Below, in pieces: positions 17,725-27,499 of a stretch of 64,000 nucleotides of DNA (position 1 is its first letter; the number at the start of each line of letters is the position of its first letter). Location: NCBI RefSeq assembly GCF_040581405.1, contig NZ_CP137157.1, positions 2,664,001 through 2,728,000 of the forward strand, in the 5' to 3' direction. The position numbers and the translations under genes were made by a program. Under the pieces are notes generated by a model, which did not search any database, had not been told where the DNA came from, and saw only the letters and a list, made by a program, of their open reading frames with translations. Source of the DNA: Komagataeibacter sucrofermentans DSM 15973. Its GTDB lineage: Bacteria > Pseudomonadota > Alphaproteobacteria > Acetobacterales > Acetobacteraceae.

Positions 17725-20670
17725 TCAGGAACACACCGGGCGGCTCACGTCATGCCCGGCCCGTGCATAAGACAGCAAAAACGTATTCAATTGGTGAACG
17801 GGCAGCCCCAGCGGCACGCACGCGCCCCGCCCCGTGGCCCGGATGCGCTGCGCCACGGTGCCGATATCAAACGCCACGGCCCGCAGCCCCGCCCGCCACA
17901 GCAGCGTAAGCGTGAAGCACCATGTCTCGGGCCATAGCGCGGGCAGGAAGCCCACATCGCCCGCGCAGCCCCGCACCAGCGCCAGGCCATCCGCCTCGTC
18001 ATAATGGCCGGTCACGAACACGCGGCCCGTTTCCAGCAGGGCGGCATCATCCACCGTATGGCCCACCACCACGAATTCCAGCGGCAGGTCGCGCGCCCGC
18101 GCATCGCGTGCCGCCGCAAGCACGATGGCATGGCCTTTTTCCACCCCGATTCCCCCCACGATCACCACCCGGCAACGATCATTCCGTGGCGGCAGGCCAG
18201 TCGCGGCAGCGGTGACATCCTGGGCGGCGAAGTGCGGCAGGGACAGCGCAGGGCCATCATCTTCCAGCGCGTGCACATGGGGCGTGACATGCGGAAAATA
18301 CCGGCCCAGCCGCAATGCGACCTCCGCCGAGGGCACGATCACCCGCCGCGCACCGGCAAGGTCACGGGCCGTGTCATGGCGCAGGCGCGTCACGTCGCGC
18401 TCCCCCACCACCGAGCCAAGCACGCCCACGCAGGCCGCGCATCCTGCCGCATCCGGCTCGCCACAATAGCGCCCCGCAGGCCCCACCAATGTTACGCGCG
18501 GGCACAGCCCGGCATAGTCATGCACGTAATAATCACAGGGCAGCGCCAGCACGCGGCACAAAGCCCGCGCACGCGCATCGTGCCCCAGTTGATGATGGAT
18601 CTCGACCTGCGCCACGCCCAGCGCGCGCAGCAGCGCCACAAGGGCCGGTTCCTGCGCGGGCCAGGCAAAATGCAGGTCGGGCCAGTCGGCCTCTGGCCTG
18701 CCATCACGCAGCACGAACCCCTCGGGCGTGGGGTCGAGCACGACAGGCAACCGCCCCGCCTCCAGCCAGTGCCGCCCGCGCGCTTGCACCACGCGGGCCA
18801 CGCCGCCGCCTTCGCCATGGCTGACCAGCAGCACCGCCCCCGCCAGCCCTGCCGCAGCAGCCCCCCGGCACCACACCAGCACCGACAGCCTGTGCCGGGC
18901 CGCCCGCAACGGGTCGGCCTTGATATGGGCCGCCACCAGCGCATCATAACCGGGAAAGAGCCGGTTCAGAATCCAGATATTGCGCCGCAGCAGGTCAGCC
19001 CGTGCGCTGGCAAACGACACGCCCCCCACATGCCCCACGAACGCCCCCACCGCCGCCCGGTGCCGCCAGCCGCCAAGGCGGCCACGCATGCAGAAATCAT
19101 TTTCCTCGCCATAGCCACGGCCAAACAGTTCGGGGCGGAATGCGCCAGTGTGACGCAGGCAGTCATAGCGGATGAACATGCAGAACCCGTGCGTGGTCGG
19201 CACCTCCACATCCCCGCCACCATTGGCGCGGCGGGCCGCGGCCATCAACCACCGCACCGCCGCAAGCCCGCCCACCAGCGGGGCAGGATGGGCGGGGTCG
19301 GGCCATGTCAGGATGGTCGCATCGTTTGAAAGCGGCGAGACGGTGCCCGTATCGGCGCGGGCATAGGCCACGTGCCGCATCTCCTCCAGCCAGCCCGGCG
19401 CCACCAATGTATCGCTGTTGAGCAGCACCACGTCATCGCCCCGCACATCCGCCAGCGCGGTGCAGATCGCAGCCGGATAGCCCCGGTTGCGCGCATGGCG
19501 GCGCAGGTGAATGCGCCCGGTCGCGGCAAGGTCGCCCAGCGCGATGGCAAGGTCAGGGTCCGGCGTGGCGTCGTCCACCACCATGATGTCCGTGACATGA
19601 CGCGTCGGGGCATCAAGGCTGGCCAGCACGCTGTCGATACAGGCGAGCGTGCGGACCCGGTCGGCATAGACGGGAATGACCACCCGGCAGCGTGGGGCAA
19701 CGGGTGGCACGCGCACCGGTGCCGCGCCATGGCCCCGCATGGCGGGAAACACGGGCCGGGCGGCGGGAAGCCCGACGGGTAGCGGCGAGCCGGTGACATC
19801 CCGCCCGTCGGGTCGCACGACCCGCACGCTGCCGCCTGTTGCCAGGGCCTGCCACGGCACATGAAATGTCCAGACCGGCAGGCCGGGACCTGCCGCGCTG
19901 TCGTGTCGGCCCACCCTGCCGCGCCTGAGCGTGAGGCTACGCCTGCCCCCGGCATCAATCAGGTGCAGTTCGGGGCAATGATCGGGCCGGGCGGGCATGA
20001 AGGCCCAGCCCGCAAGGCCATGGTCATCGGGCCACATCGCCCCCAGCGTAGCGCCCAGTGCAACAGGGTCGGGGCGACCGCCCAGCAGCAATGCGCCCGC
20101 ATGGCGCACCCTGATCTCGCGCACATGCCGCCAGTAGGAGGGAAGCGCCGTACTGCCGCCCGGCAGCAGGGCGCGGGGCTGGCCATCAAGCGCCATGTCA
20201 GGCATGTCGCCTGCGGGCAGGCTGCCCCAATGCAGCACCCCATCAGGGGCGAGCGCGCACCAGCCGGGTCGCCCCGTGCGCTGGCATACCAGATCCGCCG
20301 CCCCACGCAGGTCGGGATCGAAACCATAACGGGTAAAAAACCGTTCAAGCGCCGCCGCCGCGCGGGTCCATGCCCCGGCCCCGCACAGGGCCAGCACCAG
20401 CAGTTTCAGCCCCGTGCGGAATTCCTGCGCCGCCATGACCTGCTCAACCGCGCGCGCGGCCTGTGCCGCCTGCCCCGCGCCCAGCAGCACCGCTGCCTGC
20501 GCGAAGCGAACCGCCCTGTCACCCGAGGCCATGCGCCCCGCACGCGCCATCCACGCAACGGCCTGCCCGTGCCGCCCATCCGCCGCATGCCGCCATGCCT
20601 GCCGCATGGCGCCGCTGACCTCCACCTCCGGCACGTTGTCAGGTGTTGTGTGGGGCGGTCGCCTGCTCAT
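17725..20670 (-). CDS. Large bifunctional glycosyltransferase (helical N-terminus + GT2 + GT4)
   Basis: The 981-residue protein has three parts. Residues 1-120 are an Ala-rich helical, TPR-like region. A GT-A/GT2 domain starts near residue 328 with CRVVIPVYADRVRTLACIDS, MVVDDATPDPD and VLLNSDTLVAPGW, and ends in YGEENDFCMRG. A GT-B/GT4-like domain covers about 640-981, with DYYVHDYAGLCPRVTLVG, a Cys-rich segment and VVIVGGIGVEKGHAIVLAA near 835. The start overlaps the Sel1 gene stop by four bases (ATGA). Two transferase activities on one chain suggest stepwise assembly of a disaccharide or glycan on one acceptor. Confidence 0.88.
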   Translation of the reverse strand: MSRRPPHTTPDNVPEVEVSGAMRQAWRHAADGRHGQAVAWMARAGRMASGDRAVRFAQAAVLLGAGQAAQAARAVEQVMAAQEFRTGLKLLVLALCGAGAWTRAAAALERFFTRYGFDPDLRGAADLVCQRTGRPGWCALAPDGVLHWGSLPAGDMPDMALDGQPRALLPGGSTALPSYWRHVREIRVRHAGALLLGGRPDPVALGATLGAMWPDDHGLAGWAFMPARPDHCPELHLIDAGGRRSLTLRRGRVGRHDSAAGPGLPVWTFHVPWQALATGGSVRVVRPDGRDVTGSPLPVGLPAARPVFPAMRGHGAAPVRVPPVAPRCRVVIPVYADRVRTLACIDSVLASLDAPTRHVTDIMVVDDATPDPDLAIALGDLAATGRIHLRRHARNRGYPAAICTALADVRGDDVVLLNSDTLVAPGWLEEMRHVAYARADTGTVSPLSNDATILTWPDPAHPAPLVGGLAAVRWLMAAARRANGGGDVEVPTTHGFCMFIRYDCLRHTGAFRPELFGRGYGEENDFCMRGRLGGWRHRAAVGAFVGHVGGVSFASARADLLRRNIWILNRLFPGYDALVAAHIKADPLRAARHRLSVLVWCRGAAAAGLAGAVLLVSHGEGGGVARVVQARGRHWLEAGRLPVVLDPTPEGFVLRDGRPEADWPDLHFAWPAQEPALVALLRALGVAQVEIHHQLGHDARARALCRVLALPCDYYVHDYAGLCPRVTLVGPAGRYCGEPDAAGCAACVGVLGSVVGERDVTRLRHDTARDLAGARRVIVPSAEVALRLGRYFPHVTPHVHALEDDGPALSLPHFAAQDVTAAATGLPPRNDRCRVVIVGGIGVEKGHAIVLAAARDARARDLPLEFVVVGHTVDDAALLETGRVFVTGHYDEADGLALVRGCAGDVGFLPALWPETWCFTLTLLWRAGLRAVAFDIGTVAQRIRATGRGACVPLGLPVHQLNTFLLSYARAGHDVSRPVCS

Positions 20671-22412
20671 CCGCGCGGCAGTTGCGCGCATTCGGCCCGC
20701 GCTGCATCCAGCCCCTGTGCGCTGGCCTGTTCCAGCCAGTGGCGGGCCTGCACGGGATCTACCGGCCCGGCCAGTCCCCGCGCCAGATAGCGCCCCGCCA
20801 TAAGCTGGGCCAGCGCGTGGCCCGCCACGGCCCCCTGCATGAACCAGTGCAGCGCCTGCGCCCGGTCGGGCGTTATGTCGTGGCCGCCACCATACAGCGC
20901 ACCCAGCGAGAACATCGCCCCAGCCCGGCCAGCGGCGGCGGCCTTGTGATACAGGGCCAGCGCCCCCGCATGGTCGCGCGGGCCGCCGCGCCCCTCCAGC
21001 CGGAGCTGGGCTGCGGCAAGACAGGCCTCGGGCAGGCCATGCGTGGCCGCCTGCTCCAGCCATTGCCGCGCGCGCGCCGGATCAGCCGCCACGCCATCGC
21101 CCTCAAGCAGCATGCGGCCATGCCAGTAAGCGGCATTGACCACGCCCGCGCGGGCCGCGCGTTCCATCCACGCGGCTGCCGCCACGCGGTCCACGGGCCG
21201 CCCCACACCGCCATGCAGGCTGACAGCGAGGTTAAAGGTGGCAACCGGGTCACCCGCCCGTGCCGCCGGTTCAAAATCAACCAGAGCGGGCGTGGTGGCG
21301 GCCGGTTCCTCCGCATGGGCCTGCAAGGTTGCGGCAAGGTCGCTCATGGCCGTTACATCGCCAAGTTCCGCCGCGCGTTCCAGCCACTGGCGGGCCAGTT
21401 CGGGGTCAGCCGCCACGCCGCGCCCCTGCTGGTACAGCACGGCCAGCATGCGGCAGGCCAGCGCATGACCCTGCCCTGCGGCCATGCGGTACCACGCAAC
21501 CGCCTCATGATCGGCGGGAATCGCCGCCTCACCGCGTGCATGCAGGTCGCCAAGCAGCGCAGCGGCCTCGCGGTCGCCACCAAGGGCCGCGCGGCGCAGC
21601 CATGTCTCGGCCATCAGCATATTGCGCGGGCCATCCGCCCGGTCATGCAGCAGCAGCGCGCCATAGCGGGCCTGTGCCGGGCGCACGCCCTGTTCGGCCG
21701 CGCGTTCATACCACAGTGCGGCGCGGGCACCGTCACGCGCCACGCCCCAGCCGCGCTCATGCAACAGGCCCAGCATGTACTGCGCGGTGGGCAGGCCGCT
21801 TTCCGCCGCGCGGTTCAGCGCTGCCACCGCATCGGGGTCGGTGCCCGGTGCCTCGGCTGCCAGATGGGCCACCGCAAGCCCCAGATCACCCTGCGGGCAC
21901 CCCGCTTGTGCCGCGCGCGCGCACCAAAGGCGCGCCGCCTCCGGGTCGCGCACGCTGTCAGGCCCGCAGGCCAGCAGGTAGCCATAGAGCGCCTGCGCAT
22001 CGGGCAGGCCGAGCGTAGCCGCACGCTGTGCCCAGCCGGTTGCGGCAACAGGGTCGGGCCAGCGCTCGATGCCCGCAGGCAGCACCGTGGGCAGCAGGCC
22101 ATCGGCCCCCCTGCCATCGGGCGGGTCGACCAGCAGCATGAGCGCCATGGCAAAACAGGCTTCGGCATGCCCGGCGGTTGCGGCACGGTGCATCCAGCGC
22201 ACGCCCTCGGTCGGACTCCGCGGCACGCCCTGACCTTCCAGATAGGCACGGGCTACCTGGTACTGTGCTGGCACCATGCCATCCTGCGCCAGCCGGCCCA
22301 GCAGGGCGAAACCCTGCGGGGCGCGGCCTTCGTGCTCCAGCCAGCCTATGGCGCGCTGCAGCCGCCCCTGCGCGGAGAACCCCTCCCGCCAGCGGGAAAA
22401 CAGCTTGCGCAT
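20667..22412 (-). CDS. Sel1-repeat (SLR) protein
   Basis: The 581-residue protein is almost entirely Sel1-like helical repeats of about 36 residues. Typical units are ARAYLEGQGVPRSPTEGVRW, LGLLHERGWGVARDGARAAL and LAVLYQQGRGVAADPELARQ. I count roughly a dozen or more. No signal peptide or membrane segment is evident, so it probably acts as a cytoplasmic scaffold. It is wedged between the HlyD adaptor gene (11 bp gap) and the bifunctional glycosyltransferase (4-base overlap), so it likely brings glycosylation and export machinery together. That role is inference. Confidence 0.9.
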   Translation of the reverse strand: MRKLFSRWREGFSAQGRLQRAIGWLEHEGRAPQGFALLGRLAQDGMVPAQYQVARAYLEGQGVPRSPTEGVRWMHRAATAGHAEACFAMALMLLVDPPDGRGADGLLPTVLPAGIERWPDPVAATGWAQRAATLGLPDAQALYGYLLACGPDSVRDPEAARLWCARAAQAGCPQGDLGLAVAHLAAEAPGTDPDAVAALNRAAESGLPTAQYMLGLLHERGWGVARDGARAALWYERAAEQGVRPAQARYGALLLHDRADGPRNMLMAETWLRRAALGGDREAAALLGDLHARGEAAIPADHEAVAWYRMAAGQGHALACRMLAVLYQQGRGVAADPELARQWLERAAELGDVTAMSDLAATLQAHAEEPAATTPALVDFEPAARAGDPVATFNLAVSLHGGVGRPVDRVAAAAWMERAARAGVVNAAYWHGRMLLEGDGVAADPARARQWLEQAATHGLPEACLAAAQLRLEGRGGPRDHAGALALYHKAAAAGRAGAMFSLGALYGGGHDITPDRAQALHWFMQGAVAGHALAQLMAGRYLARGLAGPVDPVQARHWLEQASAQGLDAARAECAQLPRG

Positions 22413-22423
22413 ACCGCCCCCGC

Positions 22424-23878
22424 TCAGGGTTCGCGCATGCCGTCGGTCACGGCAGGCAGCAGGCGGTTGAGCAGGTACTGCATCATGGTGCGCCGCCCGA
22501 TATGAATATCGGCCTCGACCGGCATGCCGGGCTGCGGGTGGAAAAAAGGCGGCACGCCATGCAGGGTGTAACGGTCGATGGAAAGGCGCACGCGGTAGAA
22601 GGCGTTCATCGGGTCGCCGTCTTCCTCGCCCGTCTGCGCGCCGCTGCCGCCCGGACGGCCCGAGGCATCGGTAAACGCATCGGGGCTGATGACGCGCACC
22701 GTGGCATCAGCTCCGCCATACTGCGTGTAGGGGAAAGCCGAGAATTTGAGCAGCGCGTGATCGCCCGCGCGCACATAACCCGCATCCACCCCGCGCAGCG
22801 TGGCCTCGACATCAAGCCGGGCTGCAGCGGGCACCAGTGTCATGAGCGGGCTGGCCGCCTGAATGACCGAACCTGCGGAAAGATGGGCGATGCTCAGCAC
22901 CACCGCATCGCGGTCTGCGCGCATGATGACAAGGTCGTGGTGCAGCATGGCCTTGCTGTAGCTGCCCTCGGCATCGGCCAGGCGGTGCTGGGCCAGGGCA
23001 AGATCCTGATACACGGTCGCATGCCAGTTGCTGACATAGCCATCACGCTGCGCCACCATGCCGTCGAGACGGGCGCGGGTGCTGTCTGCCTCGTGCCGGG
23101 CGGAAACCTGCGAGCGCACCACCTCCATCAGGCTGTCCTGCGCCGCGAGCGTGGAGAGCCTGCTGCCCACCTGCTCGTGCTGCAGGCGGGTGCGCATGTC
23201 CTGCACGTCACGCGCCACGCGGGCGCGGGCGGCATACATCGCGGCACTGGCCTCATAGCCCTGCAACTCGCTTTTCAGCCCCGCGATCTGGCGGTCGTAA
23301 TTGGCCATCTGGGCCGTGTATTCGGCTTCACGCCGCAAAAAGGCCGCCGCTTCCTGCACGGAAGCCGGGTCGTTGACATCCGCTTTGTAGGACTGGCCCG
23401 CGGCCTCGGCGGTGCGGCGCGCCACTTCGGCGCGATAGGCCATGACCTGGCGGCGCAGGTTGGTCACGTCGGCATCGGTCATGGTGGGATCGAGCCGGGC
23501 GAGCACCTGCCCCTTGCGCACGCTGTCGCCCTCATGCACGTCGATCGAACGGATGATTGCGGTCTCGAGCGGCTGGATGACCATCGTCTCGTCAAACGGA
23601 GTGAGCCTGCCATTGACACTTACCACCCGGTCAAGCGGCAGAAAGGTCATGACCAGCAGCCCCGCCCCCGCAAGGGCCGCGATCAGCCAGACCACATAAC
23701 GCGCCGCATCCGACGGCGGCAGGCTCACCAGCGCAGCACTGGGCGAGTAAAAGGACAGCAGCGCGGGCGGCAGGTCGGTTGGCACATCCGCCGTAGGCGG
23801 CGGCAGCACCGACAGGATCGCGCCCTCCGCAGGGCCGCCCTGTGCATCGGGCGGTGGGATCAGGGCCTGCCCGCTCAT
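22424..23878 (-). CDS. HlyD-family type I secretion membrane-fusion protein
   Basis: The 484-residue periplasmic adaptor has a cytoplasmic Pro-rich N-terminus of about 60 residues, one membrane segment (YVVWLIAALAGAGLLVMTFL, about 61-80), then the split lipoyl motif VIQPLETAIIRSIDVHEGDS and VRKGQVLARLDP. A long coiled-coil hairpin covers about 145-310, and a C-terminal beta-barrel ends in HPQPGMPVEADIHIG. Such proteins bridge the ABC exporter and an outer-membrane TolC-type channel, which is not encoded nearby. The start overlaps the upstream ABC gene by four bases. Confidence 0.94.
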   Translation of the reverse strand: MSGQALIPPPDAQGGPAEGAILSVLPPPTADVPTDLPPALLSFYSPSAALVSLPPSDAARYVVWLIAALAGAGLLVMTFLPLDRVVSVNGRLTPFDETMVIQPLETAIIRSIDVHEGDSVRKGQVLARLDPTMTDADVTNLRRQVMAYRAEVARRTAEAAGQSYKADVNDPASVQEAAAFLRREAEYTAQMANYDRQIAGLKSELQGYEASAAMYAARARVARDVQDMRTRLQHEQVGSRLSTLAAQDSLMEVVRSQVSARHEADSTRARLDGMVAQRDGYVSNWHATVYQDLALAQHRLADAEGSYSKAMLHHDLVIMRADRDAVVLSIAHLSAGSVIQAASPLMTLVPAAARLDVEATLRGVDAGYVRAGDHALLKFSAFPYTQYGGADATVRVISPDAFTDASGRPGGSGAQTGEEDGDPMNAFYRVRLSIDRYTLHGVPPFFHPQPGMPVEADIHIGRRTMMQYLLNRLLPAVTDGMREP

Positions 23879-26118
23879 GCCGCGTCTCCGTGCATGGCGG
23901 CGAGTTCTGCGGCGTTCTCACCGGTTTCGGGCAGGCGGTTCTGCTGCATCCACAGCGTGCGGTAGATGGTGCAGCGCTCCAGCAGTTCGGCATGCGTGCC
24001 GATATCGACAACGCGCCCATGGTCGAGCACGCAGATCTGGTGGCATTCCACCAGCGAAGCCAGCCGGTGCGACACGATCACCATGGTGCGCCCGCGCGCG
24101 AGGTGGCGCAGGTTGGCGTTGACCACCGCCTCGCTCTCGGGGTCGAGCGCGGAGGTGGCTTCATCAAAGATCATGAGCTTGGGGTCGGAGATGACCGCGC
24201 GCGCAATCGCGAGGCGCTGGCGCTGGCCGCCAGAGATGTTGGTGGATCCTTCCTCGATCCAGGTATCGAAGCCCGCGGGCATGCGCTCGATGAATTCCTC
24301 CGCTCCCGCAAGGCGGGCGGCGCGCACCACGTCCTCCAGCGTCAGGCCCGGTCGGCCCGCGATGATGTTGTCGCGGATGGTGCCGCGAAACAGGAAGTTG
24401 TCCTGCAGCACCACCCCGCATGAGCGGCGCAGATAGGTCAGGTTGATCTCGCGCAGGTCTATGCCATCGAGCCGCAGGTGGCCGGTATAGCTGCGGCTTA
24501 CGCCCTGCAGCAGCCGCGTGATGGTGGATTTGCCCGAACCGCTGCGCCCTACCAGCCCCAGCATGGTGCCCGCGGGCACGCTGAAGGTGATGTCATCAAG
24601 CGCGGGCGCGGAAGCGCCGGGATAGGTAAAGCACACATTGGAAAACGACAGCGCCCCGTGCAGCGGCGGGCGCAGGCCGGTGGTGAGCGCGCGGGTCTCG
24701 GTCGGGCGGTTGAGCACGGAACCGGTCTCGGCCAGGGCGGCGCGCACCTCGTTGAAATCATCGATCAGCCGGGCCATGCCCACCAGCGGCGAGGCCACGC
24801 GCCCGCCCAGCATCATGAACGCCATGAGCGCGCCCGCCTCCATGCCCGAACTGGTGGAGGTAATGGCCATATATGCCCCGATGAGGATGATGCCGCGATT
24901 GATGAACAGGTCGAGCGGCATGACCGCCGTGCCCACCCAGTTGCCCATGCGCCCGGCATCGAGCGAGGCGGTGACGACATCGGCGGTCTTTTCATCCCAC
25001 ACTGCGCGGCGCACCGGCTCCAGCGCCAGGGTCTTGACGGTGCGGATTCCGGCTACAGTTTCATACAGTGCGGCGCTGCGGGCCATTTCGGCGCGGACCT
25101 GCCGGTTGATCAGCCGCCCCACTGTAGGCATGGCCAGCAGGATGATGACGCCAATCAGCGCCGCGCCCACAACGGTCATCCATGCCAGCGCGGTGCTGAG
25201 CCAGAACAGGAAGGGCAGCACCACCAGCAGGGTGAACAGGTCGAGGAAGGTGCCCAGCAGCTTGCCGGTCATGAACTGCCTCACCTTGTAGATGGCGCTG
25301 ATGCGGCCGATGATGTTGCCTGCCTGCTCGCGCTCGAAAAACTCCAGCGGCAGGGCCAGCAGCCGGTCGAACACCGCAAGCGAGATGCGCGTATCCAGCC
25401 GCGTGGTGAGCACCAGCGTGATCTCGCGCCGTGCATGGGTAAGCAGGATTTCATAAAACCCCATGACCACGACCAGCCCGGCAAGCGAGACCAGGGTGGC
25501 CATGGAATGGAAGTTCACCACCCGGTCGATCACCTGCATGACGATAAGCGGCGGGAAGATGGCCAGCATGCTGATCACCATGGAGGACAGCACCACATCG
25601 CGCAGCAGCCTGCGCTCGCCCAGCACAAGGCGGCGCAGCCACGCGAAATCGACCGGCGGCTCGGAGCGCGTGCTGTCATGCTGGCCACGCACCAGCAGCA
25701 CATCGCCCGTCCAGACCGCTTCAAGCCGCAGGGCATCGACTGCCACCGGAGACGTGTCGGGGCTGGCGAAGGGATCGGCCAGCCAGATCACGCCACCGGC
25801 TTCATCCGCGCCGACCATGAGCCCCGCCGAACCATCGGCAAACATGAGCACGACCGGCGGCACGTCGCGCAGGCGCACGAGGTCGCGCCATTGCAGGCGC
25901 ATGCCCCGTGCCGTGCCGCCGTTTTCCTCCACCCAGCGCGCCAGGGCGGGAATGGAGGGGGCACGCTCGCCCTCTTCCCCGGCAAAATCGCGTACGTCGA
26001 GGTCAATGCCATGAAAGCGTGCCGCGCGCAGCACGGCCTGCAGGCGGATCAGTTCCGGCGCGCGCCGTGGCGCAGCCTGCCCCCCGACGCCATCACCTGC
26101 TTGGTCTGGATGGCCCAC
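23875..26118 (-). CDS. Type I secretion ABC transporter with degenerate C39-like domain
   Basis: The 747-residue exporter has an N-terminal C39-peptidase-like domain (about 20-150), six membrane helices (about 160-450) and an ATPase domain with GRSGSGKSTI near 525, NISGGQRQRLAIARA and MIFDEATSALD. The C39-like domain lacks the catalytic Cys motif (the equivalent region reads LIRLQAVLRAARFHGI). It therefore resembles the non-cleaving CLD of HlyB-type exporters, which bind unfolded substrates with C-terminal signals. The start is GTG, with AAAGGGG seven bases upstream. It is the first gene of the operon; the 391 bp upstream is the divergent promoter region. Confidence 0.94.
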   Translation of the reverse strand: MGHPDQAGDGVGGQAAPRRAPELIRLQAVLRAARFHGIDLDVRDFAGEEGERAPSIPALARWVEENGGTARGMRLQWRDLVRLRDVPPVVLMFADGSAGLMVGADEAGGVIWLADPFASPDTSPVAVDALRLEAVWTGDVLLVRGQHDSTRSEPPVDFAWLRRLVLGERRLLRDVVLSSMVISMLAIFPPLIVMQVIDRVVNFHSMATLVSLAGLVVVMGFYEILLTHARREITLVLTTRLDTRISLAVFDRLLALPLEFFEREQAGNIIGRISAIYKVRQFMTGKLLGTFLDLFTLLVVLPFLFWLSTALAWMTVVGAALIGVIILLAMPTVGRLINRQVRAEMARSAALYETVAGIRTVKTLALEPVRRAVWDEKTADVVTASLDAGRMGNWVGTAVMPLDLFINRGIILIGAYMAITSTSSGMEAGALMAFMMLGGRVASPLVGMARLIDDFNEVRAALAETGSVLNRPTETRALTTGLRPPLHGALSFSNVCFTYPGASAPALDDITFSVPAGTMLGLVGRSGSGKSTITRLLQGVSRSYTGHLRLDGIDLREINLTYLRRSCGVVLQDNFLFRGTIRDNIIAGRPGLTLEDVVRAARLAGAEEFIERMPAGFDTWIEEGSTNISGGQRQRLAIARAVISDPKLMIFDEATSALDPESEAVVNANLRHLARGRTMVIVSHRLASLVECHQICVLDHGRVVDIGTHAELLERCTIYRTLWMQQNRLPETGENAAELAAMHGDAA

Positions 26119-26509
26119 GGCACCCCTTTGCGTTGCACGCTCTGTCTAGTGATGCGGCCAAAGGTAGGGACAGAAAGCAAAAAGTTCCTTAACACCCCCG
26201 GTTTGCAGCACCGATAAAATGCCCGGCCCGCACCACGGGAGAATGAATGCCGTGGTAATGTCGTGTCATGGGCGTGTATTGCGGGACAGAAACGGCCCCC
26301 TTCTTCCTGTCGTGTTCATGAACAGTCCACGCCCCGCGCCTGCTGCCCATGTGGCGGATACAGCCGGAATTGCATGTGCCGGGGGAGGCTGGACGGATGG
26401 CTGCCCATGACCAGATTATTTTTTGACTTTCCACACGATTGACTGCATATACAAAAGTCAATCATTTTTATTTATATCTTCCCCTCAATCGTTATAGATA
26501 TACAAATAT
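26119..26509. other. Divergent intergenic region between type I secretion operon and GtrB-like gene
   Basis: This 391-bp stretch must hold the promoters of both the secretion operon and the GtrB-like gene. GC content falls sharply in its right half. I see no convincing gene, RNA or operator in it. Confidence 0.5.
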
Positions 26510-27499
26510 ATGAACCTGAACCCCAATTCCGTTCCGCGCCTTGCCATTGTCATTCCGTGTTACAATGAAACAGAAGTTTTTCCCTTTTGCCTGCGCGAAA
26601 TGGGGGAATACCTGAATGACATGATCCGACGGAACCTGGTGCGGGCGGAAAGTTACATACTGTTCGTGGACGATGGCAGCCGGGATGATACGTGGCAGCA
26701 GATCAGCGCCGCCGCGAAAGAGCACTCCTTTGTCCGTGGGCTCAAGCTGTCATGCAACAAGGGCCACCAGGCGGCGCTGCTGGCGGGGCTGGCCAACGCG
26801 ACGCAGGCTGATGCCATTGTCAGCATTGATGCCGACCTGCAGGATGACATCAACGCCATAGGCAAGATGGTGCAGTCCTATATGGCGGGACATGAAGTCG
26901 TTTATGGCGTGCGGGCCTCCCGCCAGACCGATACGGCTTTCAAACGCACCACGGCGGAACTCTTCTACCGCATGATGACCGTCATGGGGGTGAAGCAGGT
27001 TTTCAATCATGCCGATTTCCGCCTTCTCAGCCAGCGTGCCTGCGCCGCGCTGCTGGAATACCATGAGCGGAACATCTACATCCGTGGCCTCGTGCCCCTG
27101 GTCGGCTTTCCCGCAGAAGAGGTCTATTACGACCGCAAGGAACGCATGGCCGGCGTTTCCAAATACCCTTTACGGAAAATGCTTGCCCTGGCCATGGAAG
27201 GCATCACTTCCATGACGGTCAGCCCCCTCAGGCTGATTACATTTGTGGGCGCGGCAATCGGCGCCATTTCGGTCCTGCTCTTTCTTGGCATCATGGCATA
27301 CTGGGTGCTGAAGGGCTGCGTGTCCGGCTGGGCATTTGTCATTGTCGCGCTTTTCGCCGCGACGGGCATACAGATGCTGTCTTTGGGTATCGTTGGGGAA
27401 TATGTAGGCAAGATATACCTTGAGACAAAGGAACGCCCCCGCTACCATATAGAAGAAAAAGAAGGGTTCCCTGCAGGCAATCCTTCCGTGCCTGCATGA
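26510..27499 (+). CDS. GtrB/DPM1-like polyprenyl-phosphate glycosyltransferase (GT2)
   Basis: The 329-residue enzyme has a cytoplasmic GT-A domain with LAIVIPCYNETEVFPF, ILFVDDGSRDDTW and SIDADLQDD (metal-binding Asp at about 104-109), then two C-terminal membrane segments at about 238-300. This is the layout of GtrB, which transfers glucose from UDP-glucose to undecaprenyl phosphate on the inner face of the membrane. The lipid-linked sugar would supply the GT-C/GtrII-type proteins farther along this region. No Shine-Dalgarno is visible before the ATG, and upstream sequence is AT-rich. Confidence 0.88.
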   Translation: MNLNPNSVPRLAIVIPCYNETEVFPFCLREMGEYLNDMIRRNLVRAESYILFVDDGSRDDTWQQISAAAKEHSFVRGLKLSCNKGHQAALLAGLANATQADAIVSIDADLQDDINAIGKMVQSYMAGHEVVYGVRASRQTDTAFKRTTAELFYRMMTVMGVKQVFNHADFRLLSQRACAALLEYHERNIYIRGLVPLVGFPAEEVYYDRKERMAGVSKYPLRKMLALAMEGITSMTVSPLRLITFVGAAIGAISVLLFLGIMAYWVLKGCVSGWAFVIVALFAATGIQMLSLGIVGEYVGKIYLETKERPRYHIEEKEGFPAGNPSVPA

